Source: Halobellus limi
GTDB taxonomy: Archaea; Halobacteriota; Halobacteria; Halobacteriales; Haloferacaceae
Assembly (NCBI RefSeq): GCF_004799685.1
Contig: NZ_CP031311.1
Coordinates: 1,116,001-1,180,000 of the forward strand
DNA: 64,000 bases
Direction of reading: 5' to 3'
How positions within the stretch are numbered: position 1 is the first letter of the stretch; every line of letters begins with the position of its first letter. The position numbers were made by a program, and so were the translations under genes. The notes beneath the pieces were generated by a model, which saw only the letters and a list, made by a program, of their open reading frames with translations, was not told the DNA's origin and did no database searches. Of this stretch, positions 41,358 through 51,099 are shown piece by piece.

Positions 41358-42197
41358 GTGAGCGTCCGGCCGGCCTCCATTGCCGACGAGTTCGCCCGGC
41401 GATCAGCCTGGTACGACGTCCTGCTTTTAGCGATCGTTCCAGCCGTCCTCCTCGGAGTGTTCACACTGCCGTACGGCGTCCGCCGGCAGTTCGCACTGCA
41501 GTACTCCGATCCGTCGGTCGTCTCGTTGTACGTCGCGAACTTCACGCATTTTTCACGATCCCATCTGATCAGCAATCTCGTCGGGTACGCGCTGGTCGCG
41601 CCGACGGCGTACCTGCTGTGTACGCTCGCGGAGTACCGCGACACGTTCTGGGGCGTCTTTGCGGTGTTCGTGCTCGTGTTTCCCGTCGTGCTGTCGATGC
41701 TCATCGTCGGTCTCTTCCGCGGGAGGACGGGCGTTGCGATCGGCTTTTCGGGCGTCCTCGCCGCGTTCTTCGGGTTTCTGCCGATCGCGCTGCTGTGGTA
41801 TCTGCGCCGTCGCTTCACTGAGGCACTCGTCCTCCAGCAGGCGCCGCTTCTGTACTTCGTCGGGATCGGGACGATCACGCTGATCGCCGCTCCGCTCAAC
41901 CGGCTGAGTTACCTCGTGTTGGGAATCTCGGCGGTGGGTCTGGCTTTGCTCGGCCGGCAACTGTTCGTCGACCTCTCGCGGCTCACCGTCGCGAACCTCA
42001 AGCGGTCGTTCTTCCCGCCGGGGTACGCCGAACTCGCGAGCGTCGGCATCCTCCTGTTCTTCGCGTTCCCGTTCGCCGCGTTTCCGTCGGTCCGCGTCAC
42101 CGGATCGTCGTTCACCAACCTCTACGTCCACCTCGTCGGGTACTCCCTCGGATACCTCGTTCCGTACGTGACCTTCGCGGTCGTCGCTCGGGAGTGA
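41358..42197 (+). CDS. Rhomboid-family intramembrane serine protease
   Basis: 279 residues with about six to seven membrane helices. GTG 41358 has 'tttttaat' about 24 bases upstream, fitting a leaderless transcript. Rhomboid hallmarks are FTHFSRSHLISNLVGY (residues 62-77, the H-x(4)-H-x(3)-N element), GFSG with Ser131 as nucleophile (AIGFSGVLAAFFGF), and His258 in YVHLVGYSLGYLVPY (H-x-x-G-x-x-x-G helix). Both catalytic residues are therefore visible. Rhomboids cut single-pass membrane proteins near the outer face. It directly follows the giant protein gene, which has a C-terminal membrane helix, and precedes another anchored protein, so one of these may be a substrate. That link is inference. 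Confidence 0.8.
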   Translation: MSVRPASIADEFARRSAWYDVLLLAIVPAVLLGVFTLPYGVRRQFALQYSDPSVVSLYVANFTHFSRSHLISNLVGYALVAPTAYLLCTLAEYRDTFWGVFAVFVLVFPVVLSMLIVGLFRGRTGVAIGFSGVLAAFFGFLPIALLWYLRRRFTEALVLQQAPLLYFVGIGTITLIAAPLNRLSYLVLGISAVGLALLGRQLFVDLSRLTVANLKRSFFPPGYAELASVGILLFFAFPFAAFPSVRVTGSSFTNLYVHLVGYSLGYLVPYVTFAVVARE

Positions 42198-42633
42198 GCG
42201 ACGGTGTCACAGCGGCCACCGAAGCGAGGTGGGCTCCGTTCGTCAATTCGATATCTCCGGGTGGTGTGGACGTGTCGCTGTCGCGGCGACAGACGAGTAT
42301 CGAGGCACCCGTTTGTACCCGCAGTAGCCTGGTCTCTTTCTCAGAAATAAGAGTGAGATACAACTAATATCTGATATGTGTTAGGCGTTCATAGAAGACT
42401 GAATATTCGCTTAGACGTCATTTAGTGTGTGAAATACCATTTTGAATAAATGGTGTATTATTATTTCTAAAAACAGGCGTTTAGATGGCCTCTCCCGGTA
42501 ATTTTTTACATATTCACTAACTGATATAGCAATATGTTCCGTGGTGGGGACTTGACGAGACGGGGTCAGTTGAGTAGTGTCCGGACGACCGACCGGCAGA
42601 ATCAATCGCCGCACATCTAATTTTCGCGATAAA
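42198..42633. other. Intergenic region between rhomboid and PGF-CTERM protein genes
   Basis: 436 bases without a gene. The segment 42350-42510 is A+T-rich ('ggtgtattattatttc'). Promoter elements for the following gene should lie in 42560-42610; 'ttttcgcgataaa' immediately precedes the ATG. No repeat or RNA gene was noticed. Confidence 0.4.
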
Positions 42634-45600
42634 ATGGATACACCAATTTCACGATACGGTCGCGTCGCGTTCGTACTGGTCGTCTGCGTACTGCTCGTCG
42701 TGAGTCCGGTCGCCGGGGTCGCGATGGTACCGGGGATCGACGCCCAGCAGTCGTCCTTGATGGGGAGCGCCAGCGCGGAGAGCTCATCAGGCGGGACTTC
42801 GGCGTCAACGGCACCGACCTGTTCGGAGGTCGGATATGAAGGAGATGGAACCGAATCGAGTCCGTACGAGATCACGAACGTCTCCCAACTGCAGTGTATC
42901 GAGTCACAGGGACTCGGCGCACACTACGTACTCATCTCCGATATCGACGCGTCGAGTACGAGTGAGTGGAATAACGGCGCGGGATTCGATCCGATCGGAG
43001 ACGCTTCTGCTTCGTTCACCGGATCGTTCGACGGGGCCGGACATACGATTTCAGGTCTCACAGTCAACCGTCCGGAGGATCTCGATACGGGGCTGTTTGG
43101 GGCTGTAAATGATGGCGGAACAATCGAGAACGTTCACCTCAGGGAGGCGAACGTCACGGGAGATCTGAGAAGCGCCCTCCTCGTCGGCGGTATTAATTCT
43201 GACGGCCTCGTGCGTTCCTCCACTACAACAGGAAACGTAACTGGTGGTGCCCGCGTCGGTGGGGCTGTTGGGGACGTGAACGGGGGAACGATCCAGAATG
43301 TTTCGGCGACCGCCGACGTTCAGGGCAATGAGTCCGTTGGCGGGCTTGCGGGATCCGTCAGAGGATCTGGTGCCGTCGAGAACTCGGCGGCACAGGGTAC
43401 AGTAAGCGGTGAAAGCTCCGTCGGTGGATTCGTCGGATCGATGTCTCTCAGGGTTGCGACCGTAATTGATTCTTCGACGGAGAGTACGGTTAACGGCACG
43501 GCCGACGTCGGCGGATTCGCCGGACGGATCGAGGCGAGTACGATCGAACGATCGTCGGCATCAGGCAGCGTGACGGCTTCTGATCGCGTCGGCGGCTTCG
43601 TTGGAACCGTCACCACCGGTCCGAACGATAACGAGGGAGAGATACTCAATTCCTACACGACCGCATCCGTCGAAACAGTCGAGGACACCCAAGCGGTCGG
43701 TGGGTTCGCCGGCCTCGTTCAGAACGGTAGTGTTACGACGTCGTATGCGGCCGGATCGATCACCGGGGCGGCAACGCAACCGGGCGGTCTCGTCGGGAAC
43801 GGTACCGATGCGTCGGTGTCGGAGTCCTACTGGGACACTGATGTGACTGGTGTGTCGACCTCCGACGGTGGAACCGGTCTAACCACAGCGGAAATGACCG
43901 GTGAGACCGCCAGCGGGAATATGACTGGGTTCGACTTCGCTGCGATATGGACGACCACGACGTCGTATCCGGAGTTGAGAGAGCAACCCGCGACAGCGAG
44001 CATCGAAGGATCACTCTCTACGGAGAATGGGGTGTCACTTGACGGCGATGTAGTCGGCGCGTTTTACGAATCCGATGAAAGCACTGACGATGGAGGTGCC
44101 GACGATGATGACGGCGGCTCTGATGGTGACGATAACGTCGTCGGAGAAGACACTGAAGTCGCAGCCGACGGGACGTTTGAGATCGACGGCCTTGCGGCCG
44201 ATCAGACGTACAACTTAGTCTACGGCGACGACGATATCGGAGAGGAACGTAACGGCGTCCCGGACCTCTACGCGATCAAAAGAGTCACTCCACCTGCCGA
44301 GGTCGAAGAAACCCTTCCGCAGGCACACAACGTCTCGATTCGGGTCACGGATCAGTTCGGAAATCCGATCGAGGATGCGGACTTGGTGATCCGTCACACC
44401 AACGGTGACGCCGTCGTCGAAGACGGCGTGTACAACGCGACGAACGAAACGGGATACGTCTCGGAGGACGGATCGAGCCAGCTCGAATTCAACGGCAGCC
44501 TCACCGTTCAAGCCGAGTTCAACGGCGTCAACAACTCCACGGACGTGACTGTCGACGACGAGACAGACATCACCGTCGAACTACCCGGTGCCACCGTCAA
44601 CGGCACGATCAATACCACTACGGAGCCGCCGGAGGGTGATACGGTTAGTGTCTTTACCCTGACCGACGACGGGGTCGAGGGTATCGACACGACAGTCGGA
44701 GAGAACGGCCAGTTCGAGATCGGCGGCCTGTCCCCGGATCGAGAGTATATGCTGGCGTTCGGCGACAAGGAGGTCGGTGACGTGACGAACGGCGTGCCGG
44801 ACCTCTATGCGATCCAGCCCGTTTCACCGTCGAGTGCGGATCAGAACATCAGCGTTGGTGAGGTCGATATTCCGGAAGCCTACAACGTCTCCGTGCAGGT
44901 CGTCGACCAGGACGGTGAGCCGATCGAGGGCGCCGACGTCGCGATCGGACATACGAACGGCGATGCTATTATTGAGGACGGCGAGCGCAACGCCACGAAC
45001 GAGAGCGGGTACTTCTTCCGTGAGGGCGATGCTCCCCTCGAACTCGTCGGCAACGTGACCGTCGGAGCGGCGTACCGCGGCGTCAACAACACGACGAACG
45101 TGCCAGATCTGAGTGACGACCGGAAAATCACCGTTCAATTATCGGGTAGCACGGTCACCGGAACTGTTAGAGACGCTGACGACGATGCGGTCCCGAACGC
45201 TACCATCACTTACCTCCCCATTGAAGACGGAGAATTCGACGACGATCGAGAAGTCGAGTTCGACGAGACCGACGATACTGGGTCGTACGAGCTCTCGTTG
45301 ACTCCGGGAGACTACCAGGTTCTCTTCCGGCAGGGAGTAGAAGAGTACCCGATTGACGGCGTGCCTGACGTCTACAGCGCCGATCAAATCTCCGTTAGCG
45401 GACAGACGCAAAACGATATCTCGCTTCCCGAGGGTAACCGCCTCCAGATCCGGCTTGTCAATCAGTCGGGCGATCCGCTCTCAAATGAGACGATCGAAGT
45501 GAACCACCGAAACGAGGAAGGCTTCAACTCCGGCGTAGCACTGGAAACTAACGAAACCGGTTGGGCCTACGTCGGCGGGACGCCCGGCCTGGAAGTCAAC

Positions 45601-48600
45601 GGGACGGTAGATGTCTTACTCGAGTCTGATAGCTATTACGCACAACGAGACCTTGAGGTCACAGAAAACGAGACGGTGATACTCGACGCGAGGGGACTAC
45701 TCAACGTCACCGGAAATCTCACGACTGCCGACGACACCGACGTGACAGAGGGAGAAGTGTTCGCTCAGAGTCCGAAGACGGGCCACTACGCCGATACAGA
45801 ACTCTCCCCAGATGGTGAATTCAGGCTCTCGCTCCTGCGTAATGCGAGCTACGAACTCGGCTTCCGACAAGATGGGATCGACACGCAAACGGACTTCCCG
45901 GAGGATGGAGTTCCGGATGTCCAATCGCTCACACGGGTCGAGACTGGAACGGACGACATCGACCTGGCTACCCAGCAACTCGGCGTCGGGCATCCGTTCG
46001 AGATCACCGTGAAGAACCCGGACGGCTCCAACGCCTCCGGAGTTAACGTCTACGTATCGGACAACAACGTCGGAGAGGAATTCGCTGTCAGCGTCACCGG
46101 CGAAACGAACGAGAACGGCTCGGTCGTGCTCGACGGCGCTGAATCGCCCGGCGTAGAGCTGAACGGTTCGATCGACGTGTACGTGGACGCGCCCGAAGAC
46201 TCGGGCCTCGCGGATACGAATCGACGAAACGTCGTCGTCGACGAGCCGGGAGGCATCACGGTCCAATTCCAACCGGCGGCGTCGGTGAACGGGACGATCC
46301 TCGAATCTGACGGGGAAACGCCCGCAGCCGGTGAAGTGGTACAGGTCAACCCGGTCGGTGACGGTGTCGGCGACACCGTCCCCACCGACGAGAACGGGTT
46401 CTTCGATGCGCGTGTCGCCGCCGACGGTGCCTACCACGTCGGGTTCGTTCAGGGCGACGCGGACAGCGAGTTCACTCCACCCTACCCGCAGGACGGCACC
46501 GTCGACGTCTACGCCATCGCTAACGTGACGAGCGCACAGGAAGCCGAACTCGGAACCGTCACGCTTCCTGAAGCGCACAACCTCACCGTGAACGTCTTCG
46601 ATCCGAGCGGAGACCGCGTCGAGGACGCGACGATCGAGATCTGGAGCACGGCGAACGACGCCTACCAGTGGGGCGGCGACACCACCGTCTCCGACGGCAC
46701 GCTCACCGTGGAGGCCAACGGATCGCTCGACATCCGGGCGTCAGCCCCCGAAGGGACGGAGCTACGAACCGAGTACGAACGGGTCAACGTGACAGAAGAG
46801 GACACCGTCAACGTCACGCTCGATCGCAACGTGACCGTCTCCGGCAGTGTCGAGTACTGGAACGGTGACGGGGTCTCCGGATACCGGATGGAACTGTTCA
46901 GCAGCGGCGACGGCGGCGACTACCGTCCGACCAACGACAGCGGCTACTTCGAGCTGTACCCCGAGCCGAACCAGTTCTACGCGCTCGGATTCAAACAGAT
47001 CGATGTGGAGGGCGACCGACCGAACTTCCCGAAGGACGGCCGCCCCGACCTCCACACATTCAGTGCAATCGAGCTTGAGAACGAGGACCGTGATGTGGGT
47101 GATCTGACGCTGCCGCCGGCACACCTCGTGAACGTCACGGTTGAGTACACGAACGGCGAACCGGTCTCGGGAGCGACGGTGGATCTCCAGCAGTTCGAGG
47201 GAGCCGCCTCCTCGCACCACCCGGGAACGACGAACGCGACCGGCGAGGTCGTCCTCGACGGGGCGAGTTCGCCCGGCATCGAGGTGAACGGGACGCTCCG
47301 CGTTGGCGTCAGAGGGACTGACGACTACGCGTGGAACACGACGGAGTTCGAGATCGACAGTGAGCGTAACGTCACGGTCGTCGTCAGAGAGCGTGTCAAC
47401 GTGACCGGCCAACTGGAGAACGAATCGGGCGATTCCCTGACTGACTTCGACGTCCTGGTCGGACAGAGCGCGCGCTCCTTCGTCTCCGAAGAGGTGAACG
47501 ACACCGGTCAGTTCGCTGTCCCGGTCGGCGCGAACCAGACTTACAGCGTCGCGGTCGGACAACGCGACGCGGAGACTGATACGCTCGCGCCGCGCGACGG
47601 CGTGACGGACTTATACGAGCTTACAACCGTCAAGGTCGGTGCCGGCGATTACGACCTCGCCGAGCAGACTGTCCCGGACGCTCACGGCGTGCTCAACGTC
47701 AGCGTCGAGAACGAGTCCGGCGTACCGGTCGAGAATGCGCTGGTGACCATCGTTCCCAACCAGTCCGGAACGCCCGAGCCGACAAGCGCCCGACTCGGAA
47801 GCCTGACCGACGAACGGGGCTACCTCGTCGTCGGCGACAAGCCGGGAATCGAGGCCGCGGGGAACTACACGGTCCGCGTCGAACGACCACCGAACGCCGA
47901 GCAGTTCGTCGACGAGACCTATGTCCGGGAAGTGAACGTCACCGAAGCGGGTGGCGACGAAAACGTCACCGTGACGCTGAACGAGGTCGATACGACCGAG
48001 CCTGAATCCGACATCAGCATCCAGAGCGCTTCGGCCGTGGACGATAACATCACGGTCGGTGACCAGGTGATTGTTGACGTCACACTCGAAAATCAGGGTG
48101 ACGCGGAAGGGGAGACAACGGTCGAACTGACCTCCGCAGATGGATCGATTTCGGCTTCTGAGACCACCTCGGTCCCCGCGGACGGTACTGCCAGCGTCGA
48201 TCTCCAAACGACAATCGACTCAGCCGACACGTACGATTTGACTGTCACCGCAGCCGGTGACAGCGTCGACGTGGGATCCGTGACCGTCGAAGAACCGACA
48301 GAGCCGGCGAACGTCACCATCGCCGACGCCGGACTCTCACGGACCGATATCACCGCGGACGAGACCGTCCTCGTCAACGTGACGCTGCAGAACACTGGAG
48401 ATGAAGAGGGCGAAATCAACCTCTCCCTGTATCGCGGCGAGGGCATTATGGTGACGTCGTCGTACAACGTCTCAGCAGGCGACACGAGGACTGTCACTTA
48501 TGAGATGCCGTTCCCGGAGGCCGGCACCTACGACGTCAGCGCTCAGGTCGACACTGGCGACCAAGTTGAGGCTGGGACCGTGAACGTCGAGGAAGAGAGT

Positions 48601-48684
48601 TCCACCGAAACGCCCGGATTCGGCATTGTCCCCGCGGTCGTCGCACTGCTCGGAGCCGCGATGGTTCTGCGGCGACGCCGCTGA
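42634..48684 (+). CDS. PGF-CTERM surface protein with GLUG and carboxypeptidase-regulatory-like repeats
   Basis: 2016 residues from ATG 42634 (MDTPISRYGRVAFVLVVCVL), a clear signal peptide; the earlier GTG adds 19 non-signal residues. Residues 65-130 form a Cys-containing start typical of GLUG proteins (CSEVGYEGDGTESSPYEITN). Residues 150-440 hold GLUG-type repeats (units like VGGFVG with IENS or VENS), predicted to form a beta solenoid. Residues 460-1790 are seven carboxypeptidase-regulatory-like units, each with a 'DGVPDLYAI'-type motif. Two CARDB-like domains follow (about 1790-1985). The end TPGFGIVPAVVALLGAAMVL then RRRR is a PGF-CTERM signal, cut and lipid-anchored by archaeosortase A. 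Acidic and sequon-rich. Likely a glycosylated surface adhesin or scaffold. Confidence 0.9.
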   Translation: MDTPISRYGRVAFVLVVCVLLVVSPVAGVAMVPGIDAQQSSLMGSASAESSSGGTSASTAPTCSEVGYEGDGTESSPYEITNVSQLQCIESQGLGAHYVLISDIDASSTSEWNNGAGFDPIGDASASFTGSFDGAGHTISGLTVNRPEDLDTGLFGAVNDGGTIENVHLREANVTGDLRSALLVGGINSDGLVRSSTTTGNVTGGARVGGAVGDVNGGTIQNVSATADVQGNESVGGLAGSVRGSGAVENSAAQGTVSGESSVGGFVGSMSLRVATVIDSSTESTVNGTADVGGFAGRIEASTIERSSASGSVTASDRVGGFVGTVTTGPNDNEGEILNSYTTASVETVEDTQAVGGFAGLVQNGSVTTSYAAGSITGAATQPGGLVGNGTDASVSESYWDTDVTGVSTSDGGTGLTTAEMTGETASGNMTGFDFAAIWTTTTSYPELREQPATASIEGSLSTENGVSLDGDVVGAFYESDESTDDGGADDDDGGSDGDDNVVGEDTEVAADGTFEIDGLAADQTYNLVYGDDDIGEERNGVPDLYAIKRVTPPAEVEETLPQAHNVSIRVTDQFGNPIEDADLVIRHTNGDAVVEDGVYNATNETGYVSEDGSSQLEFNGSLTVQAEFNGVNNSTDVTVDDETDITVELPGATVNGTINTTTEPPEGDTVSVFTLTDDGVEGIDTTVGENGQFEIGGLSPDREYMLAFGDKEVGDVTNGVPDLYAIQPVSPSSADQNISVGEVDIPEAYNVSVQVVDQDGEPIEGADVAIGHTNGDAIIEDGERNATNESGYFFREGDAPLELVGNVTVGAAYRGVNNTTNVPDLSDDRKITVQLSGSTVTGTVRDADDDAVPNATITYLPIEDGEFDDDREVEFDETDDTGSYELSLTPGDYQVLFRQGVEEYPIDGVPDVYSADQISVSGQTQNDISLPEGNRLQIRLVNQSGDPLSNETIEVNHRNEEGFNSGVALETNETGWAYVGGTPGLEVNGTVDVLLESDSYYAQRDLEVTENETVILDARGLLNVTGNLTTADDTDVTEGEVFAQSPKTGHYADTELSPDGEFRLSLLRNASYELGFRQDGIDTQTDFPEDGVPDVQSLTRVETGTDDIDLATQQLGVGHPFEITVKNPDGSNASGVNVYVSDNNVGEEFAVSVTGETNENGSVVLDGAESPGVELNGSIDVYVDAPEDSGLADTNRRNVVVDEPGGITVQFQPAASVNGTILESDGETPAAGEVVQVNPVGDGVGDTVPTDENGFFDARVAADGAYHVGFVQGDADSEFTPPYPQDGTVDVYAIANVTSAQEAELGTVTLPEAHNLTVNVFDPSGDRVEDATIEIWSTANDAYQWGGDTTVSDGTLTVEANGSLDIRASAPEGTELRTEYERVNVTEEDTVNVTLDRNVTVSGSVEYWNGDGVSGYRMELFSSGDGGDYRPTNDSGYFELYPEPNQFYALGFKQIDVEGDRPNFPKDGRPDLHTFSAIELENEDRDVGDLTLPPAHLVNVTVEYTNGEPVSGATVDLQQFEGAASSHHPGTTNATGEVVLDGASSPGIEVNGTLRVGVRGTDDYAWNTTEFEIDSERNVTVVVRERVNVTGQLENESGDSLTDFDVLVGQSARSFVSEEVNDTGQFAVPVGANQTYSVAVGQRDAETDTLAPRDGVTDLYELTTVKVGAGDYDLAEQTVPDAHGVLNVSVENESGVPVENALVTIVPNQSGTPEPTSARLGSLTDERGYLVVGDKPGIEAAGNYTVRVERPPNAEQFVDETYVREVNVTEAGGDENVTVTLNEVDTTEPESDISIQSASAVDDNITVGDQVIVDVTLENQGDAEGETTVELTSADGSISASETTSVPADGTASVDLQTTIDSADTYDLTVTAAGDSVDVGSVTVEEPTEPANVTIADAGLSRTDITADETVLVNVTLQNTGDEEGEINLSLYRGEGIMVTSSYNVSAGDTRTVTYEMPFPEAGTYDVSAQVDTGDQVEAGTVNVEEESSTETPGFGIVPAVVALLGAAMVLRRRR
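44245..47615 (+). repeat. Seven carboxypeptidase-regulatory-like units
   Basis: Motif positions: NGVPDLYAI about 44250 and 44790, DGVPDVYSA about 45355, DGVPDVQSL about 45905, DGTVDVYAI about 46495, DGRPDLHTF about 47035, DGVTDLYEL about 47595. The spacing of 540-590 bases gives units of 180-197 residues. The D-G-x-x-D-[LV] core looks like a possible calcium loop (D-x-D/N-G-like), which is inference. Confidence 0.7.
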
Positions 48685-48722
48685 ACCCTTTCGGTCTCGT
48701 CCTTCTTTCTCGGATTTCAGGC

Positions 48723-49838
48723 TCAGTACCGCCGTCGGACCAACAGCATTAGCGCGAGGAACGCGCCGACGACGTTGAGCGGGAACATCGGGGTCGACGT
48801 CCCGGTTCCCTGTGCCTGTGAGTCCGAGTCAGTCGGCGTCGACGGTTCGATGACGTCCGAGTCAGTCGCCGTCGACCCGCCGGACTCCCCCGCCGACGAG
48901 TCCGTGCTCGTGTCGACATCGGTACCCGGCGACGCCGGCGTCGACACGTCCGTCACGGTCGCGTTCGTCGGTGTGGCGGTCACGTTCTCGGGCGTCGCCG
49001 TCGTGTTCGTCGGTGTCTCCGTCGCGGGCGTCGACGTGGCGGTTCCCGCCGAACCGCCGGGTTGCGCGCCCCCGCCGCCGGAGGACTCCGTCGTCGTACT
49101 GGTGCTCGGCGCCTCGGTTGTGGTCTGCTCTTCCTCCTCGGCCGTGATGTTGAGCCGCTGGACGGCGCTGACGCCGGTCGCTTCGTCACGACCGTTGATT
49201 TCTTCCTCTCCGCGAGCGGCCGCGTAGAACCGGTACTCGTCCGGGTCCAGGTCCTCGATGACCACGTTGTACGTCCGGTCGTCGACGCGAACCGCGTCGT
49301 ATCGGTGCGTCGAATCGTTCATCACCACGACGTCGACGTAGTTCGGCCGCTCCGTGTCGTCAGTCAGTTCGACCGTGATCGAGACGCGCTCGTCCTCCGG
49401 AACCTCCTCGGGAGCGTCGACTGCGAAGTCGTAGCCGGACATCACGATCGGCTGGATCGCCTCTCTATCGTCCCCGACTTCGAGCGAGAGCACGTACGTG
49501 CCCCGTTCCAGCGAGGTGGTCTGATCGAGCGTGTAGGTTCCGTTCTCCGATCCCTCCACGGAATCCATCGTCAGTCCGTCACCGTTGTACATACTGACGG
49601 TGAAACCCTCGTCTCCCGGCCGCGTCACCTCCACCGGGACCGTCTCGCCGACGTCTCTGTAACCGAGCGACGAGACGGTGTAGTCCTCTCCGAGGACCGT
49701 GACCGTTCTGGAGGGCGTGTCGATGCTCGACGTCGATTCGACGGTATACTCCGAAGAAGCCAGCGCCGACCCGGCGGCCAGGAGCAGCGCGGCGACGAGG
49801 GCGAGGAGGACGACGGTGCGAAGGCGGGGCCGCTTCAT
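48723..49838 (-). CDS. Anchored surface protein with Ser/Thr-rich stalk
   Basis: 371 residues: signal peptide (TVVLLALVAALLLAAGSALA), two beta-rich domains to about residue 240, then a stalk of about 100 residues rich in Thr, Ser, Pro and Gly with many N-A/T-T sequons (for example TATPENVTATPTNATV), and a C-terminal helix VVGAFLALMLLVRRRY preceded by TSTPMFPLN. The architecture is that of PGF-CTERM proteins, but the PGF tripeptide is replaced by 'PMF'. It may be a variant sorting signal or a plain anchor. Convergent with the 42634 gene and co-directional with the DUF1616 and DUF4129-like genes. Confidence 0.75.
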   Translation of the reverse strand: MKRPRLRTVVLLALVAALLLAAGSALASSEYTVESTSSIDTPSRTVTVLGEDYTVSSLGYRDVGETVPVEVTRPGDEGFTVSMYNGDGLTMDSVEGSENGTYTLDQTTSLERGTYVLSLEVGDDREAIQPIVMSGYDFAVDAPEEVPEDERVSITVELTDDTERPNYVDVVVMNDSTHRYDAVRVDDRTYNVVIEDLDPDEYRFYAAARGEEEINGRDEATGVSAVQRLNITAEEEEQTTTEAPSTSTTTESSGGGGAQPGGSAGTATSTPATETPTNTTATPENVTATPTNATVTDVSTPASPGTDVDTSTDSSAGESGGSTATDSDVIEPSTPTDSDSQAQGTGTSTPMFPLNVVGAFLALMLLVRRRY

Positions 49839-49959
49839 ACTACATCAGTCCCGTCGATTTTGTGAAAAGTGTGTCGTCCTGCCACTGACGGCCGTCGGAG
49901 GGTTCAGCGAGATCGGGGGTCGTCAGGCTGTCGAGAACGCCCCACGCCGTTCTCGTCCG

Positions 49960-50997
49960 CTACGCCGCTCTGACGGTGACCCACAGGTGGACTTCCCGGT
50001 ACGCGTTCTCGACGCTCGGTGAAGCGGGCGGCGCGCCCTTGTAGAGCAGATACGTCAGTCGGAGTCGCTCGCCGGTCATCGTCGGCTCGATCCGATGCGG
50101 CCGGTGCCACGTCTCGTTGTGCGCGACCCGCGGTGAGAACGTCCGGAGCCGGTCTTCTTCGAGGACCGTCGTGGAGTTGTTGGCCACTTCGACCCGCTGG
50201 AGGGCGACGACGACCGTGTAGTTCGTCGGCTGATGCTCCTGGTTGCCGACGCCGACCACGAGCGACGCGGGTTCGCCTTCGACGAGTTCCTCGGGGTAGC
50301 CGTCGGCGACGAGTTCGCCCTCATCGTTCTCGGTGAGGAGATACAGTTCGCTGAAGGACTCCCCGGTCTTCGGGACCGCGACCGCGTACCCGACGCTCGC
50401 GGTCGCGAGGAGCACGCTCACCACCAGCAGGACGTTCAGCGCGGCGTCGGCCCGGGAGTCGGGGTGGAACAGCTCCTCGGTCGCCGCCCGGTACCACCGG
50501 TCGTACGGGACCGCGAACCGCTCGTCCTCGGGGAGCGCCTTCCGCCGGGCTGACCCGACGGCGACGGCGGCGACGGTGAACCCGCTCACGGCGACGAGGA
50601 TCGGCACGAGCCTGATCCCCCACGGCGTGAAGTTGAGCACGAGCCCGAGCAGGGGCACGACGGCGATGCTCGTCCCGAACGAGAGCGCGACCCGCTCGAT
50701 GCCGTCGATCCCCGACTCGCCTCTTGCGGTCCCGTCTGGGTCGTCCGTTCCGTCGGTGTCGGTTCTCTCCTCGGCCGTCGATCCGCGCTCGGGAAACAGC
50801 GCGGCGATCAGGGCGTACCCGGGGACGAAGAGCACGAACGGCAGACCGAGGACGACCCGCAGCGGCGTCTCGTTCAGCACCGGCGTGAGGGTGACAAGTA
50901 ACTGGAGTCCCACGAGGGTGAGCACCGCGGCGAGGTCGGCCGGAAGGGTGCGAACCGACTCGGGAAGGTAGAGCTTCCAGTCTGCGCGCTCGGGCAT
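49960..50997 (-). CDS. DUF1616 membrane protein
   Basis: 345 residues. The N-terminal two thirds has four to five membrane helices, starting with LAAVLTLVGLQLLVTLTPVL and LPFVLFVPGYALIAALFPE; the FVPGYAL segment is a mark of DUF1616. A long Asp/Thr linker (EERTDTDGTDDPDGT) lies between helices, then IERVALSFGTSIAVVPLLGL. A C-terminal external beta domain (residues 215-345) contains PASLVVGVGNQEHQPTNYTV, as usual for the family. Function unknown; DUF1616 proteins recur in archaeal surface-glycan and MoxR/DUF58 neighbourhoods, both present here. Confidence 0.82.
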   Translation of the reverse strand: MPERADWKLYLPESVRTLPADLAAVLTLVGLQLLVTLTPVLNETPLRVVLGLPFVLFVPGYALIAALFPERGSTAEERTDTDGTDDPDGTARGESGIDGIERVALSFGTSIAVVPLLGLVLNFTPWGIRLVPILVAVSGFTVAAVAVGSARRKALPEDERFAVPYDRWYRAATEELFHPDSRADAALNVLLVVSVLLATASVGYAVAVPKTGESFSELYLLTENDEGELVADGYPEELVEGEPASLVVGVGNQEHQPTNYTVVVALQRVEVANNSTTVLEEDRLRTFSPRVAHNETWHRPHRIEPTMTGERLRLTYLLYKGAPPASPSVENAYREVHLWVTVRAA

Positions 50998-51099
50998 CTA
51001 TCCGAATGTCGGTGTCAGTACACAAAAATCAGTTGTTCGAACGGAACCGGTCGCGGGACGGGCGCGCCGAAGAGCCGTAGCGAGCCGAATGGATCGGGA

